From contig NZ_BCZE01000079.1 of the NCBI RefSeq assembly GCF_001598555.1, positions 1-33,287 of the forward strand: a stretch of 33,287 nucleotides of DNA. The letters are read 5' to 3'. The stretch is from Novosphingobium rosa NBRC 15208. GTDB lineage: Bacteria; Pseudomonadota; Alphaproteobacteria; Sphingomonadales; Sphingomonadaceae. The stretch's first letter is position 1; every line of letters starts with the position of its first letter. The notes beneath the pieces were generated by a model that had not been told where the DNA came from, searched no databases, and was given only the letters and a program-made list of their open reading frames with translations. Below are positions 17,012 through 24,617 of the stretch, one piece after another. The position numbers were made by a program, and so were the translations under genes.

Positions 17012-17064
17012 ATTCAAGGGGCTGTACGCTCCGGACATGATGATGGACTTCGGTGGCTCGCGGC

Positions 17065-18081
17065 ATGTGGCGTCATAAACTTCTGGGCGCGGCCTGTGCC
17101 ATGGCTCTGGCCGTTCCGGCGGCGCGGGCCGAAAGCGTGATGGGCGCGGGCGCCAGTTTCCCCGCGCCGCTCTACACCGCATGGGCCCGGGCATGGCATG
17201 CGCGCAGTGGCGATGAGGTCAATTACCAGCCCATCGGCTCGGGCGGAGGGCTGCGCCAGATCCGCGCGGGCACGGTGGATTTCGGCGCCAGCGACCGGCC
17301 CCTCACGCGCGCGCAACTCGATGCCGACGCTCTGGTGCAGTTTCCGGCGGTGATCGGCGGCATCGTGCCGGTGTTCAACGTGCCGGGCGTGGGCAGCGGG
17401 CAGCTGCGCCTGACCGGCCCGGTGCTGGGCGAGATCTTTCTGGGCCATATCAGGCGCTGGAACGATCCGGCCCTTGCACGGCTGAATCCGGGTCTCAGGC
17501 TGCCGGCTTTGCCGATCACCGTGGTTCACCGCGCCGATGGTTCGGGCAGCACCTATCTCTTCACCAGCTGGTTGTCGCGCGTCAGCCCTTCATGGCAGCG
17601 CGGACCGGGGGCGAGCGATGCCGTCAACTGGCCCGCCGGGATCGGCGCCAAGGGCAATGATGGCGTGGCGGTCTTCGTGCAGCGCACGCTGGGCTCGATC
17701 GGCTATCTGGAATATACCTTCGCGCATAAGGTCAGCATCGCTCAGGCGCTGGTGCAGAACCGCGCGGGCGCCTTTGTGGCGCCCACGCCCCGCGCTTTCG
17801 CGCTGGCCGCCGATGGCGTGCCATGGGGCAGCGGCGCGGGCGAGCAACTGCTGATGCTGGACCGCCCCGGCGCGGGCAGCTGGCCGATCAGCGGCGCCAG
17901 CTTCATCCTGATGCGCCGCATGGGGCCTCGCCGGGCGGGGCAGGGGGCGGTGATGCGTTTCCTCGACTGGGCGCTGGCGCAGGGCGACGCCGCGGCGCAA
18001 AGGCTGGATTATGTGCCGCTTTCGGGCGCGATCAAGGCGCAGGTACGGCAAGGCTGGAAAGCGTCGGGGCTGGCGCGATGA
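17065..18081 (+). CDS. pstS: Phosphate ABC transporter, periplasmic substrate-binding protein
   Basis: A 338-residue periplasmic protein that captures phosphate and delivers it to PstCA. The signal peptide MWRHKLLGAACAMALAVPAARA is followed by the mature PstS start ESVMGAGASFPAPLYTAWA. Phosphate-binding loops are visible: GAGASFPAP (about 26-34), GSGGGLRQIRAG (about 57-68), FGASDRPL (about 73-80) and RADGSGSTYLFTSWLS (about 156-171). The length is normal for PstS (about 330-350). The ATG at 17065 starts the signal peptide; a GTG at 17053 would add four residues and is the alternative. The stop overlaps the pstC start (ATGA). A PHO box lies upstream. It is the first gene of pstSCAB. Confidence 0.93.
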   Translation: MWRHKLLGAACAMALAVPAARAESVMGAGASFPAPLYTAWARAWHARSGDEVNYQPIGSGGGLRQIRAGTVDFGASDRPLTRAQLDADALVQFPAVIGGIVPVFNVPGVGSGQLRLTGPVLGEIFLGHIRRWNDPALARLNPGLRLPALPITVVHRADGSGSTYLFTSWLSRVSPSWQRGPGASDAVNWPAGIGAKGNDGVAVFVQRTLGSIGYLEYTFAHKVSIAQALVQNRAGAFVAPTPRAFALAADGVPWGSGAGEQLLMLDRPGAGSWPISGASFILMRRMGPRRAGQGAVMRFLDWALAQGDAAAQRLDYVPLSGAIKAQVRQGWKASGLAR

Positions 18082-18992
18082 AGACCGCCACCCGCGACAG
18101 ACTTTTCGAAGCCGCCTGCTGTGCCGCCGCCATGGTGCTGCTGGCGGCGATGGCGGGGCTGCTCGCCGCGCTGGTGTGGGGCGGCTGGCCCGCGCTGCAC
18201 CGCGCCGGGCTCACCTTCCTCACCAGCGATGTGTGGGATCCGGCGCATGACATCTATGGCGCGGCGGGGCCGATCTTCGGCACGCTGGCCACAGCGGTGC
18301 TGGCGATGCTGCTGGCCTTGCCGCTGGCGCTGGGCGTGGCGGTGTTCCTCACCGAGCTGTGCCCGCCGCCGGTCGGGCGGGCCATCGGTATCGCGGTGGA
18401 GCTGCTGGCGGCCATTCCCTCGATCGTTTACGGCATGTGGGGGCTGTTCGTGCTGGCGCCGTGGTTCGCCGCCCATGTGCAGATGCCGATCCTTGTCGCC
18501 GCTCAGCCGGGATCGCTGCTGGACCGGCTGTTCGCCAGCATCCCCAATGGCGCCAACATCTGCACCGCCAGCCTGATCCTGGCCGTGATGGTTCTGCCCT
18601 ATATGGCCAGCATCTTTGCCGAGCTGCTGCGCTCCGTGCCGATCCATATGCGCGAGGCGGCCTATGGCATGGGGGCCACATCGCTGGAGGTGCTGCGCTT
18701 TATCCTGCTGCCTTTCATCAAGCGCAGCGCGGTGGGCGCGGTGATGCTGGGGCTGGGCCGCGCGCTGGGCGAGACCATGGCCGTCACCTTCATCATCGGC
18801 AATGCCCATGGCTTCCCCAAAAGCCTGTTCGATTCCGGCTCCACCATCGCCTCGACCATCGCCAATGAATTCGCCGAGGCCACCGGCGATCTGCATGCCT
18901 CGGCCCTGATGGCGCTGGGGCTGGTGCTGTTCATCATCACCTTCACCGCGCTGACCGGCGCGCGGCTGCTGATCGGGCGGGAGATCCATTGA
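18078..18992 (+). CDS. pstC: Phosphate ABC transporter permease PstC
   Basis: A 304-residue inner-membrane permease, half of the translocation channel for phosphate. The first helix is at about residues 15-37. Then comes the ABC permease core starting GPIFGTLATAVLAMLLALPLA, with ELLAAIPSIVYGMWGLFVLAPW, which is characteristic of PstC. The EAA loop that contacts the ATPase is REAAYGMGATSLEVLRFILL, followed by GRALGETMAVTFIIGN, also a PstC signature. Six helices are expected. The ATG at 18078 overlaps the pstS stop by 4 bp, and its own stop overlaps pstA as TGATG, so translation is coupled along the operon. Confidence 0.95.
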   Translation: MKTATRDRLFEAACCAAAMVLLAAMAGLLAALVWGGWPALHRAGLTFLTSDVWDPAHDIYGAAGPIFGTLATAVLAMLLALPLALGVAVFLTELCPPPVGRAIGIAVELLAAIPSIVYGMWGLFVLAPWFAAHVQMPILVAAQPGSLLDRLFASIPNGANICTASLILAVMVLPYMASIFAELLRSVPIHMREAAYGMGATSLEVLRFILLPFIKRSAVGAVMLGLGRALGETMAVTFIIGNAHGFPKSLFDSGSTIASTIANEFAEATGDLHASALMALGLVLFIITFTALTGARLLIGREIH

Positions 18993-19858
18993 TGATCCCC
19001 CCGAAGCGTCCCCGTGATCCTGCCCTGCTGCGCCGCCGCCGGTTGGCCAACGGCGTCTTCGTGGCGCTGGCCCTGCTGGCGACGGGGATCGCCCTGCTTG
19101 CGCTGCTGCTGATTCTGGGCACGCTGGTGAGTAAGGGGTTGGGCGGCATGTCCGCCGATGTGGTCCTGCTCGACCAGCCCGGCCCCGGAGAGAGCGGGGG
19201 CTTGCGCAATGCGCTGGTCGGCTCGGCGATGATGTGCGGGCTGGGCATGGTGCTGGCCGTGGTGGTGGGCGTGCTGGCGGGCACATGGCTGGCCGAATAT
19301 GGCGACGGCAAAAGGCTGGCCAGCTTTGTGCGCTTCCTCAACGATGTGCTGCTCTCCGCGCCCTCCATCCTGATGGGGCTCTTCGTGTATGAGGCGGTGG
19401 TGCGGCCGCTGCATGGCTTTTCCGCCGGGGCAGGGGCGCTGGCGCTGGGCTTTCTGGCCACGCCCGTCGTCACCCGCACCACCGAGGATATGCTGCGCCT
19501 GCAACCCCATGCCCTGCGTGAGGCGGGTATGGCGCTTGGCGCGGGCAAGGGCCATGTGGTCCGCAGCATCATCTGGCGCGCCTCGCGCTCGGGGCTGGTG
19601 ACGGGCGCCCTGCTGGGCCTCGCCCGGATCAGCGGGGAGACCGCGCCGCTGCTTTTCACATCGCCGGGCAATCCTTTCCTGTCGTTCCGGATCGATCAGT
19701 CCATGGCCTCGTTGCCCACGCTGATGTTCCAATATGCCCTCTCGGCCTATGACGACTGGCAGGCGCTGGCCTGGGCCGGTGCGCTGCTGATCGCCGCCGC
19801 CGTGCTGGCCGCCAACATCATCGGGCGCGTGCTGACGCGCGGGAGTTTCCACAAGTGA
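18992..19858 (+). CDS. pstA: Phosphate ABC transporter permease PstA
   Basis: A 288-residue second permease subunit. The Arg-rich cytoplasmic N-terminus (PKRPRDPALLRRRR) precedes TM1 (about residues 20-46). The core begins GGLRNALVGSAMMCGLGMVLA and contains NDVLLSAPSILMGLFVYEAVV (PstA version of the APSIxxG motif). The EAA loop is REAGMALGAGKGHVVRSIIW, and ARISGETAPLLFTS is a PstA signature. The ATG at 18992 overlaps the pstC stop; a TTG one codon earlier is not needed. The stop overlaps the GTG of pstB. With PstC it forms the heterodimeric channel. Confidence 0.95.
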   Translation: MIPPKRPRDPALLRRRRLANGVFVALALLATGIALLALLLILGTLVSKGLGGMSADVVLLDQPGPGESGGLRNALVGSAMMCGLGMVLAVVVGVLAGTWLAEYGDGKRLASFVRFLNDVLLSAPSILMGLFVYEAVVRPLHGFSAGAGALALGFLATPVVTRTTEDMLRLQPHALREAGMALGAGKGHVVRSIIWRASRSGLVTGALLGLARISGETAPLLFTSPGNPFLSFRIDQSMASLPTLMFQYALSAYDDWQALAWAGALLIAAAVLAANIIGRVLTRGSFHK

Positions 19859-20652
19859 CCGCACACCACCCAAGCGTGATGAACGCCCCATTGGAGGCCG
19901 ATCGGGTGATCGACGTCACCGGCCTCGATTTCTTCTATGGCCAGCAGCAGGCGCTCCACGGCGTGGACCTGCCTGTCGCGCGTGGCCAGATCACCGCGCT
20001 GATCGGGCCGTCCGGCTGCGGCAAATCCACGCTGCTGCGCTCGCTCAACCGCATCTACATGCTCTATCACGCCCAGCGTGCGCAGGGCCGCATCCTGTTC
20101 GAGGGCGAGAACATCCTGGCCCCCGCCACCGATCTGGCCGCCCTGCGCGCCCGCATCGGCATGGTCTTTCAGCGCCCCACGCCGTTCCCCATGTCGATCC
20201 ACGACAACATCGCCTTTGGCGTCCAGCTGCAGCGCCGCGTCTCCCGCCGCGAGATGGACGAGATCGTCGAGAACGCCCTGATCCGCGCCGCCCTGTGGGA
20301 CGAGGTGAAGGACAAGCTGCACAGCTCCGGCCTTGCCCTGTCAGGCGGCCAGCAGCAGCGTTTGTGCGTGGCGCGGGGCATCGCGGTGCAGCCCGAGGTG
20401 CTGCTTTTGGACGAGCCCGCCTCGGCTTTGGACCCTTTGTCCACGGCCAAGCTGGAAACCGCTCTGGTGGATCTGAAGCACAGCTTCACCATCGTGATCG
20501 TCACGCACAATTTGCAGCAGGCGGCGCGGATATCGGATTACACCGGCTTTATGCTGGGCGGGCGGATGGTGGAATTCGGGCACTCCACCGATGTGTTCGT
20601 GAAGCCGGAAACGCAGGCTTTGCGGGATTATGTGACCGGAAGGTACGGGTAA
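19855..20652 (+). CDS. pstB: Phosphate ABC transporter ATP-binding protein
   Basis: A 265-residue ATPase driving PstCA. Motifs in order: Walker A GPSGCGKST (51-59), Q-loop VFQRPTPFPMS (104-114, with the PstB-specific RPTPFPMS), signature LSGGQQQRLC (162-171), Walker B LLLDEPASALDP (183-194) and H-loop VTHN (216-219). The start is GTG 19855, overlapping the pstA stop and preceded by GGAG at 9 nt; an in-frame ATG at 19879 would remove eight non-conserved residues. In many bacteria phoU and phoB follow pstB. Here the operon ends and a repeat element and a convergent gene follow, so PhoU must be elsewhere or absent. Confidence 0.96.
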   Translation: MTAHHPSVMNAPLEADRVIDVTGLDFFYGQQQALHGVDLPVARGQITALIGPSGCGKSTLLRSLNRIYMLYHAQRAQGRILFEGENILAPATDLAALRARIGMVFQRPTPFPMSIHDNIAFGVQLQRRVSRREMDEIVENALIRAALWDEVKDKLHSSGLALSGGQQQRLCVARGIAVQPEVLLLDEPASALDPLSTAKLETALVDLKHSFTIVIVTHNLQQAARISDYTGFMLGGRMVEFGHSTDVFVKPETQALRDYVTGRYG

Positions 20653-20669
20653 GACGTGAGAAGGAAGAT

Positions 20670-20897
20670 GCGAGGGGCTTACCCCCTCGCGCTCCCATGA
20701 CGTCTTCCGACGAAAGGCCAGGGGTGCCGAAATGAAGCGCCCCGGCTCTCCACCTGCGTGACCTAAGGCGCCGCAGGCAATTATCCTGATAGCACGGCGC
20801 CCGGCGTTTTCTGCCTGCGCCGCCGCAAACGAAGCGCAATGCCGAACCCGAAGCGCTACGCAGACATGAAAGGGAGCGCGAGGGCGATGGCCCTCGC
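20670..20897 (+). repeat. Three-copy intergenic repeat with hairpin termini, copy B
   Basis: This is a 228-bp copy filling nearly the whole gap between the convergent pstB (stop 17 bp to the left) and the glycosyltransferase gene (stop 10 bp to the right). The terminal hairpins are GCGAGGGG-CTTAC-CCCCTCGC (20670-20690) and GCGAGGGC-GATG-GCCCTCGC (20878-20897), with inward GCTCCC and GGGAGC. The left loop has changed in step with its arms (GGGG/CCCC), a compensatory change that argues for a functional structure. An internal stem pairs GCCGCAGGCA with CTGCCTGCGC. The shared core CCCCGGCTCTCCACCTGCGT is at about 20740-20759. The flanks extend the symmetry with a purine-rich GACGT...GAAGAT strand at each side. 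Confidence 0.88.
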
Positions 20898-20907
20898 ACT
20901 TATCTCT

Positions 20908-23900
20908 TCAAACGTCCTCTTTCACCAGCTCCGGCGCACTCACGCGGCCTGTGCGTTCCAGCTTGCCCCAACCGGTGCCCACGCCGCGCAGAGCCGCCGA
21001 CACCGCCCGGATCACCACCGAATACATCAGCTGGCGATAGACGAAACGCTGGGACAGCAGCAGGAAAGGGCGGAACTTCTTGTCGCGCACGTCCATGCGA
21101 TAGGCCGCGAAGCCGCAGGCCAGATCGATCAACGTAAACGACGCCCAGTAGATCCCCATGCGGATCACATCGGTCTGGGTCTGGGCCCAGCCGTGCTGGA
21201 GCGCGCGCAGGATCGTGCCGATGATCGAGATCACCAGCGCCAGATCGATAAAGGGCGAGATGCAGGCGAAGACGATCTGGAACAGCCAGGCCTGAGGCAC
21301 GCCGATGAAGGCCAGACCGCCCGGCTTGCCCTTGCGCAGGATCTTGCGGTGCTTCCACAGGCACTGCAGCGTGCCGAAGGACCAGCGGAAGCGCTGCTTG
21401 GCAAGGGCGGCGAAGCTTTCGGGGGCTTCCGTCCATGCCACGGCGTCCTCGTCGTAGGCGATTTTCCACTTCTTGCGCTGGATGGCGATGGTCAGATCCT
21501 GATCCTCGGCCAGCGTGTCCTCGGGATAGCCGCCGACTTCCGACAGCGCCTTGCGGCGCCATGCGCCCACGGCGCCGGGCACCACCATGATGGCGTCGAA
21601 CTGGGTGAGGGCGCGGCGCTCGATGTTCTGGGCGGTGGTGTATTCCACGGCCTGCCAGCGGGTGACCAGATTCACGCGGTTGCCCACCTTGGCGTTGCCC
21701 GCCACGGCGCCGATGCGCGGATCGATGAACCAGCGCACCAGCCGCAGCACGGTTTCCTTCTCGAACTGCGTGTCGGCGTCGAGCGCGACGATGATCTCGC
21801 CCGTGGCCTCCTTCAGCGCGCGGTTGAGCGCCGCCGCCTTGCCGCCGTTCTCCAGAGTCATCAGGCGGACGCGCGGGTTGCTTCCGAACTGTTCGGACAC
21901 GATGGCGCTGGTGCGGTCCTTCGAACCGTCATCGGCCACGATCACGTCGAGATAGGGATAGGTCGATTGCAGGATGCGCTGCACTGAGCTTTCGATCACC
22001 TTCTCCTCGTTGAAGCAGGGGATGATGACGGTGACCTTGGGGCGGAAGGTGGCATCGGGCGTGGGCGCGGGGCGGCGGCCCGGCAGCAGGGCCAGCACGA
22101 CAAGGCTGATCGAGCGGATCACGCCCAGCGCGATGGCGAAGAAGAAGGTCCAGTTCAGCACCTTCAGGATGACATCGAGCGAGGTGAAGGCGAAGACGTC
22201 GGCGCGCACGGCGAGCAGGTCATAGCCTTCCACCGGCGGCATCACCTGCTCATGCGTCAGGCCCGCCAGTTGCGAGATGGGCACGAAGGTGTAGCCACGC
22301 TGGCGCAGGCCGGTGATGATCGCGGGCAGGGCCATGATGGTCTGGGCGCGATCGCCGCCGCCATCGTGAAGCAGGATGACATTGGCGGTCTTTTCCGGCG
22401 TGGCGGCGGCGACCTGACGGAAGGTTTCGTCAAGGATGCGCTGCACGCCCGGCGTCTGCCAGTCCTCGGTGTCGATGTGGAGGCCGACGACCGTATAGCC
22501 ATGGTCCTGCGCGATCTTGGCGGGGACGAGTTCGTCCGCCGTGGTCGGCTCGGCGTCACCGAAATAGGGGGCGCGGAACAGGCGGATCGAGCGGCCGGTG
22601 TAGGCCTCGATCAAGCGGCGGGTGGCGTTCAGCTCCAGATTGATGCTGGTGCTGGTGGAATTGGCCATGTTGGGGTGGGTGTAGCTGTGATTGCCCAGCT
22701 CCATCCCGGCGGCGACCATGCGCTGCAGGATTTCCTTGTTAGCCACGCCATTCTCGCCAATGACAAAAAAGGTGCCAGGCACCTTATATTGTTCCAGAAT
22801 CGAGAGGATTTGCGGGGTCCATTTGGGGTCGGGCCCGTCGTCGAAGGTCAGGGCCAAAAGCTTGGGGTTCGCGCCGCCGGTGCGCTGCACCACATAGGGC
22901 GTGGGCAGCTTGGCGTAGCTGACATTGTGGGCAAGGCCGGTCTTGGGATCGAAGCTGACCTCGCGCTCGCCATTGGTGGGGGTGGCGGTGATGCGCAGAA
23001 TCTCGCCCTGACCTTCCACGTCGGCATTGCTGCTCTGGGTGATCTGGCTGAGGTTAGGCGTGCCGTTTCCCGCGCGCCACGTGCCCAGCGCCTGCCAGAA
23101 GCCCGGGTCTTCGGTGCCCAGACGCCACAGCGCCACGCTGCCGATACCCAGATGCGAGAGGATGCGCATCTGGTTCCAGCTGGCGGCGGCGTCCAGCATC
23201 CACACATCGTGGCGCAGATCGCCTTCCTGATAGGAGAAGCCGGTGTTGCCGCTGCCGCGATCGAACATCGGCGTGGCATTGGAATCATGCGCGGCCAGCC
23301 AGGCCTCTTCCACCGAAAGGCTCTCGGCGGGCTTGTCCTTGGGCCAGTCATAGCCATAGGAGCCCAGCGCCACGATCACCTTGTCGGCGGGCATGCCCTG
23401 CAGCGCCTTGGTCATCTTCTGGGTGAACCAGTCGTTCGACGCGATGGGGCCGGATTTGCCGGACTGCCAGTGCTCGTCATAGGCCATCAGCACGATCTTG
23501 TCGGAGACGGCGGCGAATTGCGACGGGCTCCAGCCTTCGCCCTCCATGGGCAGGGTGACCGAGACGATCTTGCCCTTCTTGTCGAGCGCGGCATTGGTCT
23601 CGCCGATCAGCTCGCGATAGGCGGGCATGTCCCGCGCATCGACCGATTCGAAATCGAACATGATGCCCGCGTCGCCCGTGCGGTCGAGGAAGGCGATCAG
23701 CGCGGCGATCATCGCCTTGCGCTTGGCGGGCGAGTGGAACAGCGCCTGCGTGGCCGCGCCCGAGAAATCGTCACCCACCACATTCTGCAGCACATCGACC
23801 ACCAGCGGGCGGCGCAGGCTGCCCAGCATGATGCGGCGGAAGGCCTGATCCTCATGCTCGACGACATTGCCGGTCTTGTCGATGGCCAGCGTGGTGGGCG

Positions 23901-24252
23901 CCACCCAGTCGAGCTGGCCGATATGGCGCACCAGGCTGGGCGCGGAACTGTCCGACCAGGTGGTGTAGAAGCCCACCGAGACGGGCTTTTGCGTCACCTT
24001 GCCCGGGCGCGGCTTGGGGGCCCCGGCAAACAGGCTGGTGATGCCATGCGACAGCTGGCTGACCTGCGCGCGGAAGCGCAGCGGGGTGCGGCGTTCAAAA
24101 CCCAGCGGCAGCGGCGAGGGCGCGGGGATCGACACCACGGTGGAGGCAAAGCCCACGGCGGCCAGCACCAGCAGGAGCAGGGCGGCAAACACGCCGCGCC
24201 GCGTCCAGCGCCGCCGGCGCCCCGAAGGATCAAAGAAAACCGGCCTTGCCAC
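20908..24252 (-). CDS. Trifunctional GH18-like / NodB deacetylase / GT2 glycosyltransferase membrane protein
   Basis: A 1114-residue three-domain carbohydrate enzyme. TM1 (about 17-40) precedes a GH18-like domain (about 90-395) with VSVGFYTTW, the acid motif IMFDFES (D200, E202) and VLMAYDEHW. A NodB/CE4 deacetylase (about 463-665) has TFDDGPD (469-475), the metal histidines in NHSYTHP (522, 526), RAPYF (560-564) and LLHDGG (627-632). A second TM (about 697-724) leads to a cytoplasmic GT2 domain: VIIPCFNEE (742-750), DDGS (774-777), DAD (825-827), EDQDL (916-920) and QRFRW (953-957). Helices follow at about 980-1050. The topology places hydrolase and deacetylase in the periplasm and the synthase inside, suggesting synthesis, secretion and trimming of a beta-linked amino-sugar polymer of poly-N-acetylglucosamine type. 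The product is inference. Start GTG 24252, weak GGTGGG upstream. No partner exopolysaccharide genes adjoin it. Confidence 0.92.
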   Translation of the reverse strand: MARPVFFDPSGRRRRWTRRGVFAALLLLVLAAVGFASTVVSIPAPSPLPLGFERRTPLRFRAQVSQLSHGITSLFAGAPKPRPGKVTQKPVSVGFYTTWSDSSAPSLVRHIGQLDWVAPTTLAIDKTGNVVEHEDQAFRRIMLGSLRRPLVVDVLQNVVGDDFSGAATQALFHSPAKRKAMIAALIAFLDRTGDAGIMFDFESVDARDMPAYRELIGETNAALDKKGKIVSVTLPMEGEGWSPSQFAAVSDKIVLMAYDEHWQSGKSGPIASNDWFTQKMTKALQGMPADKVIVALGSYGYDWPKDKPAESLSVEEAWLAAHDSNATPMFDRGSGNTGFSYQEGDLRHDVWMLDAAASWNQMRILSHLGIGSVALWRLGTEDPGFWQALGTWRAGNGTPNLSQITQSSNADVEGQGEILRITATPTNGEREVSFDPKTGLAHNVSYAKLPTPYVVQRTGGANPKLLALTFDDGPDPKWTPQILSILEQYKVPGTFFVIGENGVANKEILQRMVAAGMELGNHSYTHPNMANSTSTSINLELNATRRLIEAYTGRSIRLFRAPYFGDAEPTTADELVPAKIAQDHGYTVVGLHIDTEDWQTPGVQRILDETFRQVAAATPEKTANVILLHDGGGDRAQTIMALPAIITGLRQRGYTFVPISQLAGLTHEQVMPPVEGYDLLAVRADVFAFTSLDVILKVLNWTFFFAIALGVIRSISLVVLALLPGRRPAPTPDATFRPKVTVIIPCFNEEKVIESSVQRILQSTYPYLDVIVADDGSKDRTSAIVSEQFGSNPRVRLMTLENGGKAAALNRALKEATGEIIVALDADTQFEKETVLRLVRWFIDPRIGAVAGNAKVGNRVNLVTRWQAVEYTTAQNIERRALTQFDAIMVVPGAVGAWRRKALSEVGGYPEDTLAEDQDLTIAIQRKKWKIAYDEDAVAWTEAPESFAALAKQRFRWSFGTLQCLWKHRKILRKGKPGGLAFIGVPQAWLFQIVFACISPFIDLALVISIIGTILRALQHGWAQTQTDVIRMGIYWASFTLIDLACGFAAYRMDVRDKKFRPFLLLSQRFVYRQLMYSVVIRAVSAALRGVGTGWGKLERTGRVSAPELVKEDV

Positions 24253-24617
24253 CTAATGCCCACCCATGCTGAAAACCTTGAGGCATCCCCGAGAGGACGC
24301 CGCGAGAGGTCGCTCTAGCATCGGCATCGCGCGTGGGAAACGAATTTGCTGCATGTTTGCTGCCGGGCCGCGATCCGGGCACGGCATGGCCCGCATACAG
24401 AAAATCTATGTGGGGGTGCCGGGTAGTCTATCTTGCCAATAGAGTTGGCGATCCTTACCCCGCGCTGAACTGACCCGCTCCGGCGCCTGCTCTGGCGGTG
24501 CCGGTTTCGGCGTGGCAGGATAGGCAGTCTGTCGCCGAATCCATGGCGTGGCCCCAGAGCCTTGTGCTTCGGGCGCACCTGAACACGCGCAGGTCATGAG
24601 TTAGGGAATGCGCGCGG
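24253..24617. other. Divergent intergenic region before the sulfur genes
   Basis: About 365 bp between the divergent glycosyltransferase and TauE/SafE genes, with no supported gene. It contains several GC-rich short dyads, two TCTAT words 22 bp apart (24405 and 24427) and the dyad listed at 24427-24443. The promoter of the sulfur module should lie here, but I cannot fix its -10 element. Confidence 0.5.
24427..24443 (+). promoter_or_regulatory. LysR-type operator candidate upstream of the sulfur operon
   Basis: The dyad TCTAT-CTTGCCA-ATAGA has perfect 5-bp arms separated by 7 bp. It fits the T-N11-A pattern bound by LysR-type regulators, the class that includes CysB and Cbl. It overlaps a second small dyad, GCCAA-TAGAG-TTGGC. 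It is about 175 bp before the TauE/SafE ATG, and another TCTAT lies 22 bp, two helical turns, upstream. The regulator is not in the window. Confidence 0.4.

Larger units (their letters stand above)
16395..17064. other. Long divergent intergenic region between the TonB receptor and pst genes
   Basis: About 670 bp with no supported gene; the open frames have no family resemblance. The left part (16500-16620) is markedly AT-rich compared with the rest of the window and should hold the receptor promoter. A stem GCCTCCAT (16750-16757) with ATGGAGGC (16794-16801) spans a 36-nt loop. TGTCAT half-sites occur at 16849-16855 and 16943-16949, and a full PHO-box candidate at 16994-17011. A small RNA could be encoded in the middle, but nothing in the sequence proves it. 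Confidence 0.5.

Noticed and set aside
20549..20899. Minus-strand frame of 116 codons across repeat B, with similar Arg/Ser-rich peptides from repeats A and C
   Set aside because: The similar peptides arise because the DNA repeats are similar; the frames overlap real genes and shift between copies. They should not be annotated as a protein family.
22252..24318. Plus-strand open frame of 688 codons opposite the trifunctional glycosyltransferase gene
   Set aside because: The minus strand carries every catalytic motif of three enzyme domains; the plus frame has none.
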